A DNA stretch of 40,128 nucleotides from DATDDB01 sp035260545 (GTDB lineage: Bacteria; Pseudomonadota; Gammaproteobacteria; Burkholderiales; Gallionellaceae), in NCBI GenBank assembly GCA_035260545.1, contig DATFUZ010000093.1, positions 1-40,128 on the forward strand, given 5' to 3'. Both the position numbers and the translations under genes were made by a program. The notes under the pieces were generated by a model that saw only the letters and a program-made list of their open reading frames with translations, made no database searches and was not told where the DNA came from. Positions 23,630 to 32,418 of the stretch are shown here, piece by piece (position 1 is the stretch's first letter; each line of letters starts with the position of its first letter).

Positions 23630-23660
23630 GCCGCCCGCCCCGCTCCGGGTTTGTGGCGGT

Positions 23661-25949
23661 CTACTTGGTGTCCATCACCCACACGCCGTTCCAGTCACCG
23701 GAAGGCGGGTTATCCCTGAGGTGTCGCGCACGCTCGAGATGGAGTTGGCTAGGCTTGTCGCTGGGGTTGAGCGTCAGGCACTGGCTGAACAGCTTGATGG
23801 CGCTATCCCAGTGCCGGTTGCGGTATTCGCTCATCCCGTCCTTGAACAGGCCCAGCACCTCGGCGATATTGGGAAAGCTTTCGGGCGTATGGTAGGCCAG
23901 GATTTCGTACACCGCCACCGGCTCCGTCTTGCCCTTGACCACTACGCGGTCGATCTCGCGCTTGCGGTAGGTGCCGTTCAGCTGGCGCACGGTGAATTCG
24001 CTGATCAGGATGCGCGCGCCATACTGCTTGCAGGCGGATTCCAGGCGCGAGGCCAGGTTCACGCCGTCGCCGATGATGGTGTAGTCCATACGCTTGCTGG
24101 AACCGATGTTGCCGGACACCACGGTGTCGGTGTTGAGGCCGATGCCGATATTGACCGGCATCCTGCCTTCCGAAGCGCGCTGCAGATTCCAGCTCCCCAG
24201 CGTCTTGATCATGGCAATGGCCGCGCGCACGGCGCGATCCGCATGGTCTTCATGGGCAATATGGACCCCGAATTCGGCCATGATGGCGTCGCCGATGAAC
24301 TTGTCCATCATGCCGTCTTCCCTGTCGATGCAATCGACCATGAGGGTGAAATACTCGTTCAGCAATGACACCGTCCCCTGCGCGCCGAGCTGTTCCGCCA
24401 GCGTGGTAAAACCCCGTATATCGGAAAACAGGACTGTCGCTTCCACATTCTGCCCGCCCAGCTTCTCCGCGCCGGTCGCGAGCATCTGGTCGGCAATAAG
24501 CGGGTCCATGTAGCGCGACATGGTGGCCTTCAGCCGCTTTTCATTGCTGATGTCTTCGATCACCATCATCGAGCCGATGCGCTTGTGGTCGACGTCGAGC
24601 AGCGGCTGCACCGTGAGGTTGACCGACAGCTTGTCATCGCCGGCCTCCAGCGTGGCATCCAGCAGGGCCTGGGGTTCGCCGGTTTCGGTTACGTGGCCCA
24701 GCTTGTCCATTACCCAGGCGTTGTTTCCGGCAAATATTTCCCCCGCCGGCCGATGCAGGACGTCCTTGGCCTCCATGCGCAGTATGCGCAGGCATGCCGC
24801 ATTGCAGGTGGCAATCCTGGCGGAATCATCCAGGGTGACGACGCCGTTGGACATGGATTCCAGCATGGCTTCGTTGTAGTTCTTCATCTCCTGCACATCG
24901 GCAAAAAGCTTGGCATTTTCCAGTGCGATGGCAACCTGGGCGGTAAAGGCGCGCAGCCGCGCTTCATCTTCGCCGGTGAAAGGTCCGCCGCGCTTGTTCA
25001 GCACCTGGGTGACACCTATGGTCTTGCCGAACTTGTTTATCACCGGCACGCACAGGATGGAGCGGGTAAAGTACCCCGTGCGCCGGTCGAACTCGGGATT
25101 GAAGCGCAGGTCGGCATAGGCGTGCGGAATGTTGATGGTCTTGCCCGATGCAAACACCGCGCCCGCAATGCCCACGGTGCTCGGCAGGCGAATCTGCATG
25201 GATTCCAGCCCCTCCCCCACTTCGGACCACAGTTCATCGGTCTTTTCGTCGTACAGGAACAGCGTCGAGCGTTCCGCACTCAGCATGCGCGTGGCCTCGC
25301 TCATCACCTTGCGCAGCAGGGAGCCCAGCTTGATGTCGGAGGTCATTTCCGACACCACGTTGATGAACTCCATTTCCTGTTTGCGCACGTGCTCCAGGCG
25401 TTCGATGAATTGCGCGCTTTGCAGCGCCAGCGACCCCTGGGCCACCATGGTCTCGAACAGTGTCAGTTCGCGCCGGGTGAACTTGCCTTTTCTCTTGTTC
25501 AACGCCTGGGCAACGCCGATGACCTCGCCTTTCGCCGTGCGGATGGGCACGCACAGGATGCTGCGCGTCACGTAACCTGTCTGTTCGTCCACGCTGCGGT
25601 TGAACCTGGGGTCGGAGTAGGCATCGTGCACCACCACGCCCTCGCCGGTATTGAAAACGTATCCGGCCACGCCCGTGGTATTGAGGAAGCGAATCTCGAA
25701 CTCGTGCGTATCCTGGGCGACGCGGGAATAGAGCTCGTTGGTGGCGGGATCATTCAGGAACAGCGAACCGCGCTCGGCATCGAGTTCGGAAACGGTAAGA
25801 CTGATGAGTTCCTCCAGCACGGTGTTCAGGGAATCCATCCCCGAAATCCTGCGCGAGATCCCCAGCAGCAGTTCGGCTTCGCGGAGGCGGCGCTTCTGGT
25901 CGGTGCCGGTTGCTTTGGCGGCGCCAGCCTTGCTTACTTGCTTGTCCAT
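23661..25949 (-). CDS. GAF-GAF-PAS class III adenylate cyclase
   Basis: This is a 762-residue soluble signalling enzyme. Two GAF domains (about 40-185 and 215-365) each contain an 'NKR.G.FT' motif near their ends. A PAS domain follows (about 370-490), then a class III cyclase domain (about 505-690) and a short TPR-like tail (to 762). Metal-binding Asp residues are seen in 'LFSDIRGFTTL' (near 509) and 'FIGDAIMAEFG' (near 553). Lys in 'MDKFIGD' and Asp in 'RMDYTIIGDGVN' are the adenine-selecting pair, so cAMP is the likely product. The layout resembles cyanobacterial CyaB. The start ATG 25949 follows a GGAAAAGG ribosome-binding site inside the upstream gene, overlapping it by 16 bases. Confidence 0.9.
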   Translation of the reverse strand: MDKQVSKAGAAKATGTDQKRRLREAELLLGISRRISGMDSLNTVLEELISLTVSELDAERGSLFLNDPATNELYSRVAQDTHEFEIRFLNTTGVAGYVFNTGEGVVVHDAYSDPRFNRSVDEQTGYVTRSILCVPIRTAKGEVIGVAQALNKRKGKFTRRELTLFETMVAQGSLALQSAQFIERLEHVRKQEMEFINVVSEMTSDIKLGSLLRKVMSEATRMLSAERSTLFLYDEKTDELWSEVGEGLESMQIRLPSTVGIAGAVFASGKTINIPHAYADLRFNPEFDRRTGYFTRSILCVPVINKFGKTIGVTQVLNKRGGPFTGEDEARLRAFTAQVAIALENAKLFADVQEMKNYNEAMLESMSNGVVTLDDSARIATCNAACLRILRMEAKDVLHRPAGEIFAGNNAWVMDKLGHVTETGEPQALLDATLEAGDDKLSVNLTVQPLLDVDHKRIGSMMVIEDISNEKRLKATMSRYMDPLIADQMLATGAEKLGGQNVEATVLFSDIRGFTTLAEQLGAQGTVSLLNEYFTLMVDCIDREDGMMDKFIGDAIMAEFGVHIAHEDHADRAVRAAIAMIKTLGSWNLQRASEGRMPVNIGIGLNTDTVVSGNIGSSKRMDYTIIGDGVNLASRLESACKQYGARILISEFTVRQLNGTYRKREIDRVVVKGKTEPVAVYEILAYHTPESFPNIAEVLGLFKDGMSEYRNRHWDSAIKLFSQCLTLNPSDKPSQLHLERARHLRDNPPSGDWNGVWVMDTK

Positions 25950-26410
25950 ACGGCCTTTTCCGCTCCCTGGCACTGTTCAAGCTGGTTGCGCAAGATGCCG
26001 ATCATCTCACGCAACTGTCTGAGTTCACTCTGCATTTCAGATTGCTGATTGCGCAGCGCCTGATCGCGCTCCAGGCGGGCGCCTTCCAGTTGGCCGCGCA
26101 GTGCACTGGCCAGCGTCTTCAACTGGGTGTTTTCCTCGGCAAACGCAGCCTCCGTCGTTCGCAGCGCCGCTTCGCGTTCGAAGTTGGCCTGCTCCAGCGC
26201 TTCGCGCAGTTTGACGACGGTCTGCCGCATCTGGGCCAGTTCGCGCTCGGCATCACGCCGGGTTTGCCGGACAAGCGTGTCGCTGCGGGCCTGCGACTGA
26301 TCGAGTTCGGCGCGCAATTTCACGATGGTGCGCTGCAATTCGCGTACCTGCGTCGCCGCCTCTTCCTGGGCCGGATTGGCGCGGTTTGCCCCCCTCGTGT
26401 GCTTTTCCAT
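25934..26410 (-). CDS. Small coiled-coil protein coupled to the cyclase gene
   Basis: This 158-residue protein consists of charged heptads from about residue 20 to 148, with repeated 'VKLR.EL' and 'LRQLRE' segments and no membrane helix or signal peptide. The start ATG (26410) has AAGGGA upstream; the frame extends further but with low-complexity Arg/Pro residues. Its end overlaps the cyclase start by 16 bases, so the two are probably translated together. It is not a recognised family. A scaffolding or dimer-tethering role next to the cyclase is only a guess. Confidence 0.75.
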   Translation of the reverse strand: MEKHTRGANRANPAQEEAATQVRELQRTIVKLRAELDQSQARSDTLVRQTRRDAERELAQMRQTVVKLREALEQANFEREAALRTTEAAFAEENTQLKTLASALRGQLEGARLERDQALRNQQSEMQSELRQLREMIGILRNQLEQCQGAEKAVWTSK

Positions 26411-26874
26411 TGTGCTATCCCTTGGGCCTCTGCACACCCGGCGTGCGGGCGGGCTTCGAAACGGAATTACCCTTGTGCGCGGCCGGATGTGCCTGACCAT
26501 GCGCTCCGGTCCCTCCAGGCGAGGTGTTTCGCGCGCCGTTTATCTTCGTATATCTTGCGGCACAAACCGGCATTTCCGCACAATCTGCGAAAATGCATAG
26601 CCACGATAGCAAGAACCGCGCACGAAAACAATATGCCCACCGTACGCAAGTGATCGGGCCGGACGGCGAACCCCGAAAGCGGAGCGGGAAATGGCGCCAT
26701 GCGCAATATTCCCGGCTTCCCCAGCGGCCCAGGCGCCGCATTCCTTTTTTGAACTTTTGAAACCGCCGCCTGTCACACCCGCGGTACAAGGAGCCTCCCC
26801 CGGTGATGCAGCGTGAGGCCGCTCAGCCCTCATACGATTGAGGACTTTCAGTAATGCTGTTCAGGAGTATATGA
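26411..26874. other. 464-base region without a convincing gene
   Basis: Short open frames exist on both strands: 26592-26760 plus, very basic, and 26467-26706 minus, with one hydrophobic stretch. Neither has a Shine-Dalgarno or family resemblance. The right part contains the promoter zone and AGGAG for the small exported protein that starts at 26875. I see no repeat or RNA I can name. Confidence 0.5.
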
Positions 26875-27186
26875 ATGAAAAACCGTGCCCTTCCTGCGAT
26901 CCTTGCGCTTTTTATCGCATTCAGCCTGCCCGCAGTGGCCGGCCCGAACTGGGACGTCATTCATCGAGCCGAGGCCAACAAGGCAGCGCACATACGTGAA
27001 AAGGCGCTGGTGCTGCCGCTGGATTACGGCCCCCGTGCGATCACTACACCCTGGCTGAACAGGGAAAGAATCGGCGAACTCGTCTCCCAGGCCGACACCG
27101 AGAGCAAACTGGCGCGGGCCAGCGGCCGGAAAGGACACGTCGTCGTCGCGGCACACACCCATCACAACTTGCCAACCCATTCCTGA
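26875..27186 (+). CDS. Small exported protein of unknown function
   Basis: This 103-residue protein has a clear signal peptide (about 1-23, ending 'SLPAVAG'). The mature part of about 80 residues is hydrophilic, with a His-rich C-terminus ('AAHTHHNLPTH'). An AGGAG ribosome-binding site lies upstream; an out-of-frame ATG four bases earlier is not used. A strong terminator follows 37 bases after the stop, supporting it as a free-standing gene. I do not recognise the family; the terminal His cluster could bind metal. Confidence 0.65.
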   Translation: MKNRALPAILALFIAFSLPAVAGPNWDVIHRAEANKAAHIREKALVLPLDYGPRAITTPWLNRERIGELVSQADTESKLARASGRKGHVVVAAHTHHNLPTHS

Positions 27187-27222
27187 ATCGGGAATGCGCC
27201 GGCCCCGCCGGCGAGCGGGCGC

Positions 27223-27258
27223 AAAACCGGCCTGCGGCTCTATGCCGGCCGGTTTTTT
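27223..27258 (+). terminator. Intrinsic terminator after the small exported protein
   Basis: AAAACCGGCC (27223-27232) pairs with GGCCGGTTTT (27247-27256) around a 14-base loop, followed by two more T bases. The leading A-run makes it partly bidirectional, and it also lies beyond the 3' end of the minus-strand acyltransferase remnant. Confidence 0.8.
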
Positions 27259-27306
27259 CATGGGCGTCGCCCGGGAAGCGTGGACTCCTGCGCAGGAAGG
27301 AAACGG

Positions 27307-27777
27307 CTAGCGACCCGATAGGATACCCCGCTGCCTCATGTCCTGCATGACCAGCCTCGAGCCAAAGACGCTGAGGTGGTCCTGGTCGTTGTACAGGGGT
27401 TTGCCGCCGGACATGTATTCGCATTCGGCACCTCTGCAAAATAGCGGAATTGGATCGTAGATTGCCAGGCCCCTTTCCGAGAACTGCTTCATGTCCCGCG
27501 GCAACAGCGAGAGCCACGCGAACACAAACGAGACGAACATCACGACGAAGAGCGCCGGCAGGATGCGACGCACCCGTCGTTCATAGAAATGCACGATGGA
27601 GAAATTCCCTGCCCGCATGTCCGCCAGCAGGATAGTGGTGATCAGATAGCCGCTGATGACAAAGAAGACATCTACACCGACGAACCCGCCGCTGAATGCC
27701 CGGAACCCGGCGTGAAACAGAATGACAGGCACGACAGCGAGCGCCCGGAGTCCGTCTATTTCGCTTCTGTATTTCAT
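27307..27777 (-). pseudogene. Internally deleted OafA/YrhL-type acyltransferase (N-terminus joined to SGNH C-terminus)
   Basis: Residues 1-100 are the start of an acyltransferase-3 membrane protein: 'IDGLRALAVVPVILFHAGF' with His22, 'GGFVGVDVFFVISGYLIT' and 'FYERRVRRILPALF'. Residues about 104-150 are instead the very end of the fused SGNH-hydrolase domain found in long members of the family, including 'YDPIPLFC' and the catalytic 'DQDHLS' (Asp131, His134). Full-length proteins of this kind are about 620-680 residues, so some 480 residues are missing between, with the reading frame kept. The join is near base 27470. Without most of its membrane helices it cannot be an active acyltransferase. 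Confidence 0.82.
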
Positions 27778-27907
27778 GTCGCCAGGACTTGATCGCGTCG
27801 TTCAACCATGGGTGCGCGCTGGAGAGGAAAGCCGCGCGACGCGGTCGGGGGATGCATGGCAATCCAGCGAAAACGGCGGAAACAAGGCGCCGTAGCTGGC
27901 GGCATGA

Positions 27908-28948
27908 TCAGACGTCGCCCCTGCCCGGGCTGGCGTTGGCCTGATTCACCCGGTCCTGAATGATGCCGGCGCGAATGGAATCCCCAAATCTCTCTACGAT
28001 GAAGTTGTGATTCCGGACGAAATGAGCGGGCCTGCGGTTTATCGTGACATCATTGAATAATCGCATGCCACCCACACCGACATCTCCGCGCTTTGAACTG
28101 AGCGGGGCCAGGAGACACTTCTTTCCATTCAGCCATGCCGTGAAGCAATTGAAGTAATCGTCATATTGATAGGGCTCCATTTCCCGGGGGAAATAGCCCA
28201 GATCCAGGATGTCTGACACCCGCATGACCTGGGGCGCTCTGTTGACGGTGGCACAGTAGACATGGCTTGAGGCATCCGCGGTCGCGGGAATCGTCACGCT
28301 TCCCGTTTCGGAAAACTCGCCCAGCCGGTTTATCACGTCGAAGCCACCGCTCCCGTTGGGGATGCTTACGCTTTCAAACCGGGCGCTGGTAAACCGCTTG
28401 TCGGCCTTGCGAAACGAATTTGTGGTGACGTTCACCCCGCCGTTCAGGCCAACGATGGAAAGGGAGGCATCCGCTTCCATCATCTTCAGGACGCTGTCCA
28501 GCCACAGCGAGATCGGCCGCGCATATACGTCGTCGTCCTGCAGATAGACGGCGTATTCGCAACCCCAGCCGCTCAGGATATTGGCCGCCATCCGGTAGTT
28601 GCTGATCTCGTGCGTATAGTTTCTGTTAATCACAAGCTGCTGAGGGCCAAGCAGCAGCCTGGACGCGGCTGGCAAGGTGCTGTCAACGCAGCCATCGGCG
28701 AAAAGGATGACGTTCTTCGCCTTAAGCGCTTTAACGAAGGGAGCCAAGACCGCTTCCAGGTTTCCGCTCTTGTTATGAAACTGAAATACGAATCCCACCT
28801 TGGGGTAGGCGGAGAAGTCGCCGGCGATCGATGCCAGCCGCGATTTATGTCTGGCCGCGCGGATCCTGAGGCGAGCGTTCCTGATCGACACAAAATGACG
28901 TCTGAGCCCGGATAAAGCTGCTCGCAACGCTCTCTTGGCAAATGACAC
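27908..28948 (-). CDS. Glycosyltransferase-like protein (GT-A fold, family 2-like)
   Basis: This is a 346-residue protein with a basic N-terminus, then a GT-A-like core: 'KVGFVFQFHNKSGNLEAVLAPF' in two overlapping blocks near 50-71, 'NVILFADGCVDST' near 79-91, and the metal-binding 'YLQDDDVYA' (135-143, Asp138-140). 'YQYDDYFNCFTAWLNG' may be the acceptor-side acidic motif. No membrane helix is evident. The start is a GTG at 28948 with weak ribosome-binding signals. Its codon use is visibly less GC-rich than the housekeeping neighbours, and it sits beside a broken acyltransferase gene, suggesting a surface-polysaccharide fragment acquired by transfer. The sugar is unknown. Confidence 0.72.
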   Translation of the reverse strand: MSFAKRALRAALSGLRRHFVSIRNARLRIRAARHKSRLASIAGDFSAYPKVGFVFQFHNKSGNLEAVLAPFVKALKAKNVILFADGCVDSTLPAASRLLLGPQQLVINRNYTHEISNYRMAANILSGWGCEYAVYLQDDDVYARPISLWLDSVLKMMEADASLSIVGLNGGVNVTTNSFRKADKRFTSARFESVSIPNGSGGFDVINRLGEFSETGSVTIPATADASSHVYCATVNRAPQVMRVSDILDLGYFPREMEPYQYDDYFNCFTAWLNGKKCLLAPLSSKRGDVGVGGMRLFNDVTINRRPAHFVRNHNFIVERFGDSIRAGIIQDRVNQANASPGRGDV

Positions 28949-29040
28949 GACCTGGTTCCCTGAGCTCAGGCAGTATCCCGGACCCGCGGCATGCCTGACA
29001 GTTCGCGGTTGCTGTTATCTCCATGCGAGGCCGACACCGT

Positions 29041-30621
29041 TCACTCCCATTCGATGGTGGCTGGCGGCTTGCCCGAGATGTCGTAGACGACGCGGTTGAT
29101 GCCGCGCACTTCGTTGATGATACGATTGGAGACCTTGCCCAGCAGTTCATACGGCAGGTGCGCCCAGTGCGCTGTCATGAAGTCCTGGGTTTGCACCGCG
29201 CGCAAGCTCACCACCCACTCGTAGGTGCGCCCATCGCCCATCACGCCCACGCTTTTTACCGGCAGGAACACGGTGAACGCCTGCGAGGTCTTATCGTACC
29301 AGCTCTGGCCATCGGCATCCCTGGCGTTACGCAGTTCCTCGATAAAGATCGCATCGGCGCGACGCAGCAGGTCGGCATACTCGCGCTTCACTTCGCCCAG
29401 AATGCGAACGCCCAGGCCTGGACCCGGGAAGGGATGGCGGTAGATCATGTCGCGCGGCAGGCCGAGCGCCACGCCCAGCTCGCGCACCTCGTCCTTGAAC
29501 AGCTCGCGCAGCGGTTCCAGCAGCTTGAGGTGCAGCGTATCCGGCAGTCCGCCCACATTGTGGTGCGACTTGATGGTGTGCGCCTTCTTGGTCTTGGCCC
29601 CGGCCGATTCGATCACATCCGGGTAGATGGTGCCCTGCGCCAGCCACTTCGCCTGTTGCAGCTTGGCCGATTCGCGCTGGAACACCTCGACGAATTCGCG
29701 CCCGATGATCTTGCGCTTGTGCTCAGGATCGGTGACACCTGCGAGGTGCTTCATGAATTCGGCGCTGGCATCGACGTGGATCACCTTCATGTGCAGGTGC
29801 TCGGCGAAGGTCTCCATCACCTGGGCGCCCTCGTGCAGGCGCAACAGGCCGTTGTCCACGAACACGCAAGTGAGCTGGTCGCCGATGGCGCGGTGGATCA
29901 GCGCCGCCGCTACCGAGGAATCCACGCCGCCGGACAGGCCGAGGATGACCTCTTCGCTGCCTACCTGGGCGCGGATTTTTTCCACCGCCTCGGCGATGTA
30001 ATCCGGCATGTTCCAGTCCTCGCCGCAGCCGCAGACCTGGTGCACGAAGCGGCTGATGATGGCCTTGCCCTGACTGGTGTGCGTGACCTCGGGGTGGAAC
30101 TGCACGGCGTAGTAGCCGCGCGATTCATCAGCCATGGCGGCATACTCCGCAGCCTCGCTGGAACCAATTACTTTGAATCCCGGCGGAAGTGCGGTCACTT
30201 TGTCGCCATGACTCATCCATACATCCATCAACCCGTGCCCCTGGGCATTGGTCTTGTCCTGTATGCCTTCGAACAGCTTTGAGTGCCCGCGCGCGCGCAC
30301 TTCGGCATAGCCGAACTCGCGCACCTTGCCCGACTCGACCTGGCCGCCCAGCTGTGCCGCCATGGTCTGCATGCCGTAGCAGATGCCGAATACCGGTACG
30401 CCCAGTTCGAACACCACCTGCGGGGCCTTGGGCGTCTCTTCCTCGTATACGGAATTCGGTCCGCCGGAAAGAATGATGCCGGCCGGATTGAACGCCCGGA
30501 TCTCGGCCTCGCTCATGTCCCAGGGGTGCAGTTCGCAATAGACGTGCGTTTCGCGCACGCGGCGCGCAATCAACTGCGTGAACTGTGAGCCGAAGTCGAG
30601 GATGAGGATTTTCTTGTGCAT
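29041..30621 (-). CDS. guaA: GMP synthase (glutamine-hydrolysing)
   Basis: This 526-residue enzyme converts XMP to GMP. The glutamine amidotransferase domain has Cys81 in 'FGICYGMQ' and His/Glu in 'QFHPEVTHT'. The ATP pyrophosphatase domain has the P-loop 'LSGGVDSSVAA', and the C-terminal dimerisation domain ends 'KPPATIEWE', the invariant tail. It lies 107 bases downstream of guaB in the same orientation, as in many bacteria. Confidence 0.98.
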   Translation of the reverse strand: MHKKILILDFGSQFTQLIARRVRETHVYCELHPWDMSEAEIRAFNPAGIILSGGPNSVYEEETPKAPQVVFELGVPVFGICYGMQTMAAQLGGQVESGKVREFGYAEVRARGHSKLFEGIQDKTNAQGHGLMDVWMSHGDKVTALPPGFKVIGSSEAAEYAAMADESRGYYAVQFHPEVTHTSQGKAIISRFVHQVCGCGEDWNMPDYIAEAVEKIRAQVGSEEVILGLSGGVDSSVAAALIHRAIGDQLTCVFVDNGLLRLHEGAQVMETFAEHLHMKVIHVDASAEFMKHLAGVTDPEHKRKIIGREFVEVFQRESAKLQQAKWLAQGTIYPDVIESAGAKTKKAHTIKSHHNVGGLPDTLHLKLLEPLRELFKDEVRELGVALGLPRDMIYRHPFPGPGLGVRILGEVKREYADLLRRADAIFIEELRNARDADGQSWYDKTSQAFTVFLPVKSVGVMGDGRTYEWVVSLRAVQTQDFMTAHWAHLPYELLGKVSNRIINEVRGINRVVYDISGKPPATIEWE

Positions 30622-30634
30622 GTCAAAACTGGAG

Positions 30635-30700
30635 AAGGGTAAAGGGAGAAGGGACCGCGCCTGCTGCGCTCAAGGGGGAAAACGATGCGGCTTTACCCTT
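30635..30700 (-). repeat. Purine/pyrimidine-skewed inverted repeat between guaB and guaA
   Basis: AAGGGTAAAG (30635-30644) and CTTTACCCTT (30691-30700) are perfect inverted copies separated by 46 bases. The gap carries long purine runs on one side (30631-30654) and pyrimidine runs on the other (30691-30723). In a guaB-guaA message this would form a hairpin in front of guaA and could set its relative expression. There is no T-run, so it is not a standard terminator. Confidence 0.5.
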
Positions 30701-30728
30701 GTCCCCTCCCCTTTCTCTCTTCCCGCCG

Positions 30729-32192
30729 TTAGTCGATGTGGTAATTCGGTGCTTCCTTGGTGATCTGCACATCGTGCACGTGGGATTCGCGCACGCCCGC
30801 GGCGGTGATCTCGACGAATTCCGCCTTGGTATGCACGGTGGCGATGTCGGGGCAGCCGAGATAGCCCATGCTGGCGCGCAGGCCGCCCATGAGCTGGTGG
30901 ATGACGGCGAGCACGCTGCCCTTGTACGGCACGCGCCCTTCCACGCCTTCCGGCACCAGCTTGTCCTGGCTGCCCTCGATGTTGTCCTGGAAGTAGCGGT
31001 CGCTGGAGCCTTGCTGCATGGCGCCCAGGCTGCCCATGCCGCGATAGGACTTGTAGGACCGGCCCTGGAACAGTTCCACTTCCCCGGGCGCCTCCTCGGT
31101 ACCTGCGAACAGCCCGCCCAGCATGACGCAGTGCGCGCCTGCGGCAATCGCCTTGGCGATGTCTCCGGAAAAACGCACGCCGCCGTCGGCAATCACCGGC
31201 ACATCCGAACCCTCCAAGGCCGAGGCGACATTCTGGATGGCCGAAATTTGCGGTACGCCCACCCCTGCGACCATGCGCGTGGTGCAGATGGAACCCGGGC
31301 CGATGCCGACCTTGACGCCGTCGGCACCATGATCCACCAACGCCCTGGCCGCCGCGGCGGTTGCGATGTTGCCGCCGACCACGTCGATCTGGGGAAAGTT
31401 CTTTTTCACCCACTTGACTCGGTCGAGCACGCCCTGGGAATGGCCATGGGCGGTATCGACCACCAGCAGGTCGACGCCGGCCTCCACCAGCAGGGTTGCG
31501 CGCTCTTCCGTGCCCTCGCCCACGCCGACGGCCGCACCCACGCGCAGGCGGCCGTGGTGGTCCTTGCAGGCGTTGGGATGCTCGCTGGATTTCAGGATGT
31601 CCTTGACGGTGATCAGGCCGCGCAGCTCAAAGGCGTCGTTCACGACCAGCACCCGTTCGATGCGGTTCTTGTGCATCAGGGTACGCGCCTCTTCACGGCT
31701 GGCGTTCTCCCTGACCGTGATGAGCCGCTCCTTCGGTGTCATGATATTTCGCACCGGCTGATCGAGGTTGCTCTCGAACCGCAGGTCGCGGTTGGTGACG
31801 ATGCCGACCAGTTGCTTGCCGTCTACCACGGGCAGGCCGGAAATTTTGTGCTGCCGGGTGAGATTCAGCACGTCGCGCACTGTCATGTCTGCAGTCACGG
31901 TAACGGGATCCTTGACCACGCCGCTTTCAAAGCGCTTGACCTTGGCGACCTCCGCCGCCTGCGCCTTGGAAGACATATTCTTGTGCATGATGCCGATGCC
32001 GCCTTCCTGCGCCAGGGCAATGGCGAGGCGCGACTCGGTCACCGTATCCATGGCTGCGGACAGCAGGGGGATGTTCAGGGAGATATTGCGGCTGAGCTGG
32101 CTGCGCAAGCTTACGTCGCGCGGCAACACATTGGAATGAGCTGGAACCAGAAGGACATCGTCGAATGTCAGCGCTTTCTGGATGATACGCAT
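30729..32192 (-). CDS. guaB: IMP dehydrogenase
   Basis: This 487-residue enzyme oxidises IMP to XMP with NAD+, the committed step to GMP. The catalytic Cys303 is in 'GPGSICTTR', with the IMP loop 'GGVRFSGDIAKAIAAGA'. Two CBS domains (about 95-200) are inserted in the barrel and bind adenine/guanine nucleotides. The mobile flap 'YKSYRGMGSLGAM' is present. The start ATG 32192 has GGGAG ten bases upstream and a consensus -10 box. Confidence 0.98.
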   Translation of the reverse strand: MRIIQKALTFDDVLLVPAHSNVLPRDVSLRSQLSRNISLNIPLLSAAMDTVTESRLAIALAQEGGIGIMHKNMSSKAQAAEVAKVKRFESGVVKDPVTVTADMTVRDVLNLTRQHKISGLPVVDGKQLVGIVTNRDLRFESNLDQPVRNIMTPKERLITVRENASREEARTLMHKNRIERVLVVNDAFELRGLITVKDILKSSEHPNACKDHHGRLRVGAAVGVGEGTEERATLLVEAGVDLLVVDTAHGHSQGVLDRVKWVKKNFPQIDVVGGNIATAAAARALVDHGADGVKVGIGPGSICTTRMVAGVGVPQISAIQNVASALEGSDVPVIADGGVRFSGDIAKAIAAGAHCVMLGGLFAGTEEAPGEVELFQGRSYKSYRGMGSLGAMQQGSSDRYFQDNIEGSQDKLVPEGVEGRVPYKGSVLAVIHQLMGGLRASMGYLGCPDIATVHTKAEFVEITAAGVRESHVHDVQITKEAPNYHID

Positions 32193-32218
32193 AGGTGGAC
32201 GCTCCCTGCAAAGCGCGC

Positions 32219-32224
32219 ATTATA
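32219..32224 (-). promoter_or_regulatory. guaB promoter -10 box
   Basis: On the minus strand this is TATAAT, 26 bases before the guaB ATG, giving a leader of about 20 bases. The -35 position is weak. A 10-bp palindrome, GCCAATTGGC (32231-32240), lies in the spacer and may be an operator, although it does not resemble a PurR site. Confidence 0.55.
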
Positions 32225-32418
32225 CACCAAGGCCAATTGGCGCACATCCCTCCGCGGACGTCCCGTGGCGGATACGCCAGCGCCGCGCCCGGTTTCCCGG
32301 GAACAGTTGTTTGAGGCCGGTGATGACGGTATAGTTAGCCGCCACCATGCCGCTAGACGCGCCTCGGGCGTTTGCCGCCGCCTGGCGCCGTTGCCCGGCG
32401 TTTTCCAAGGAGACAGAC

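Noticed and set aside
26467..26760. Two small open frames between the coiled-coil gene and the exported protein
   Set aside because: They overlap each other on opposite strands and lack ribosome-binding sites and recognisable homology.
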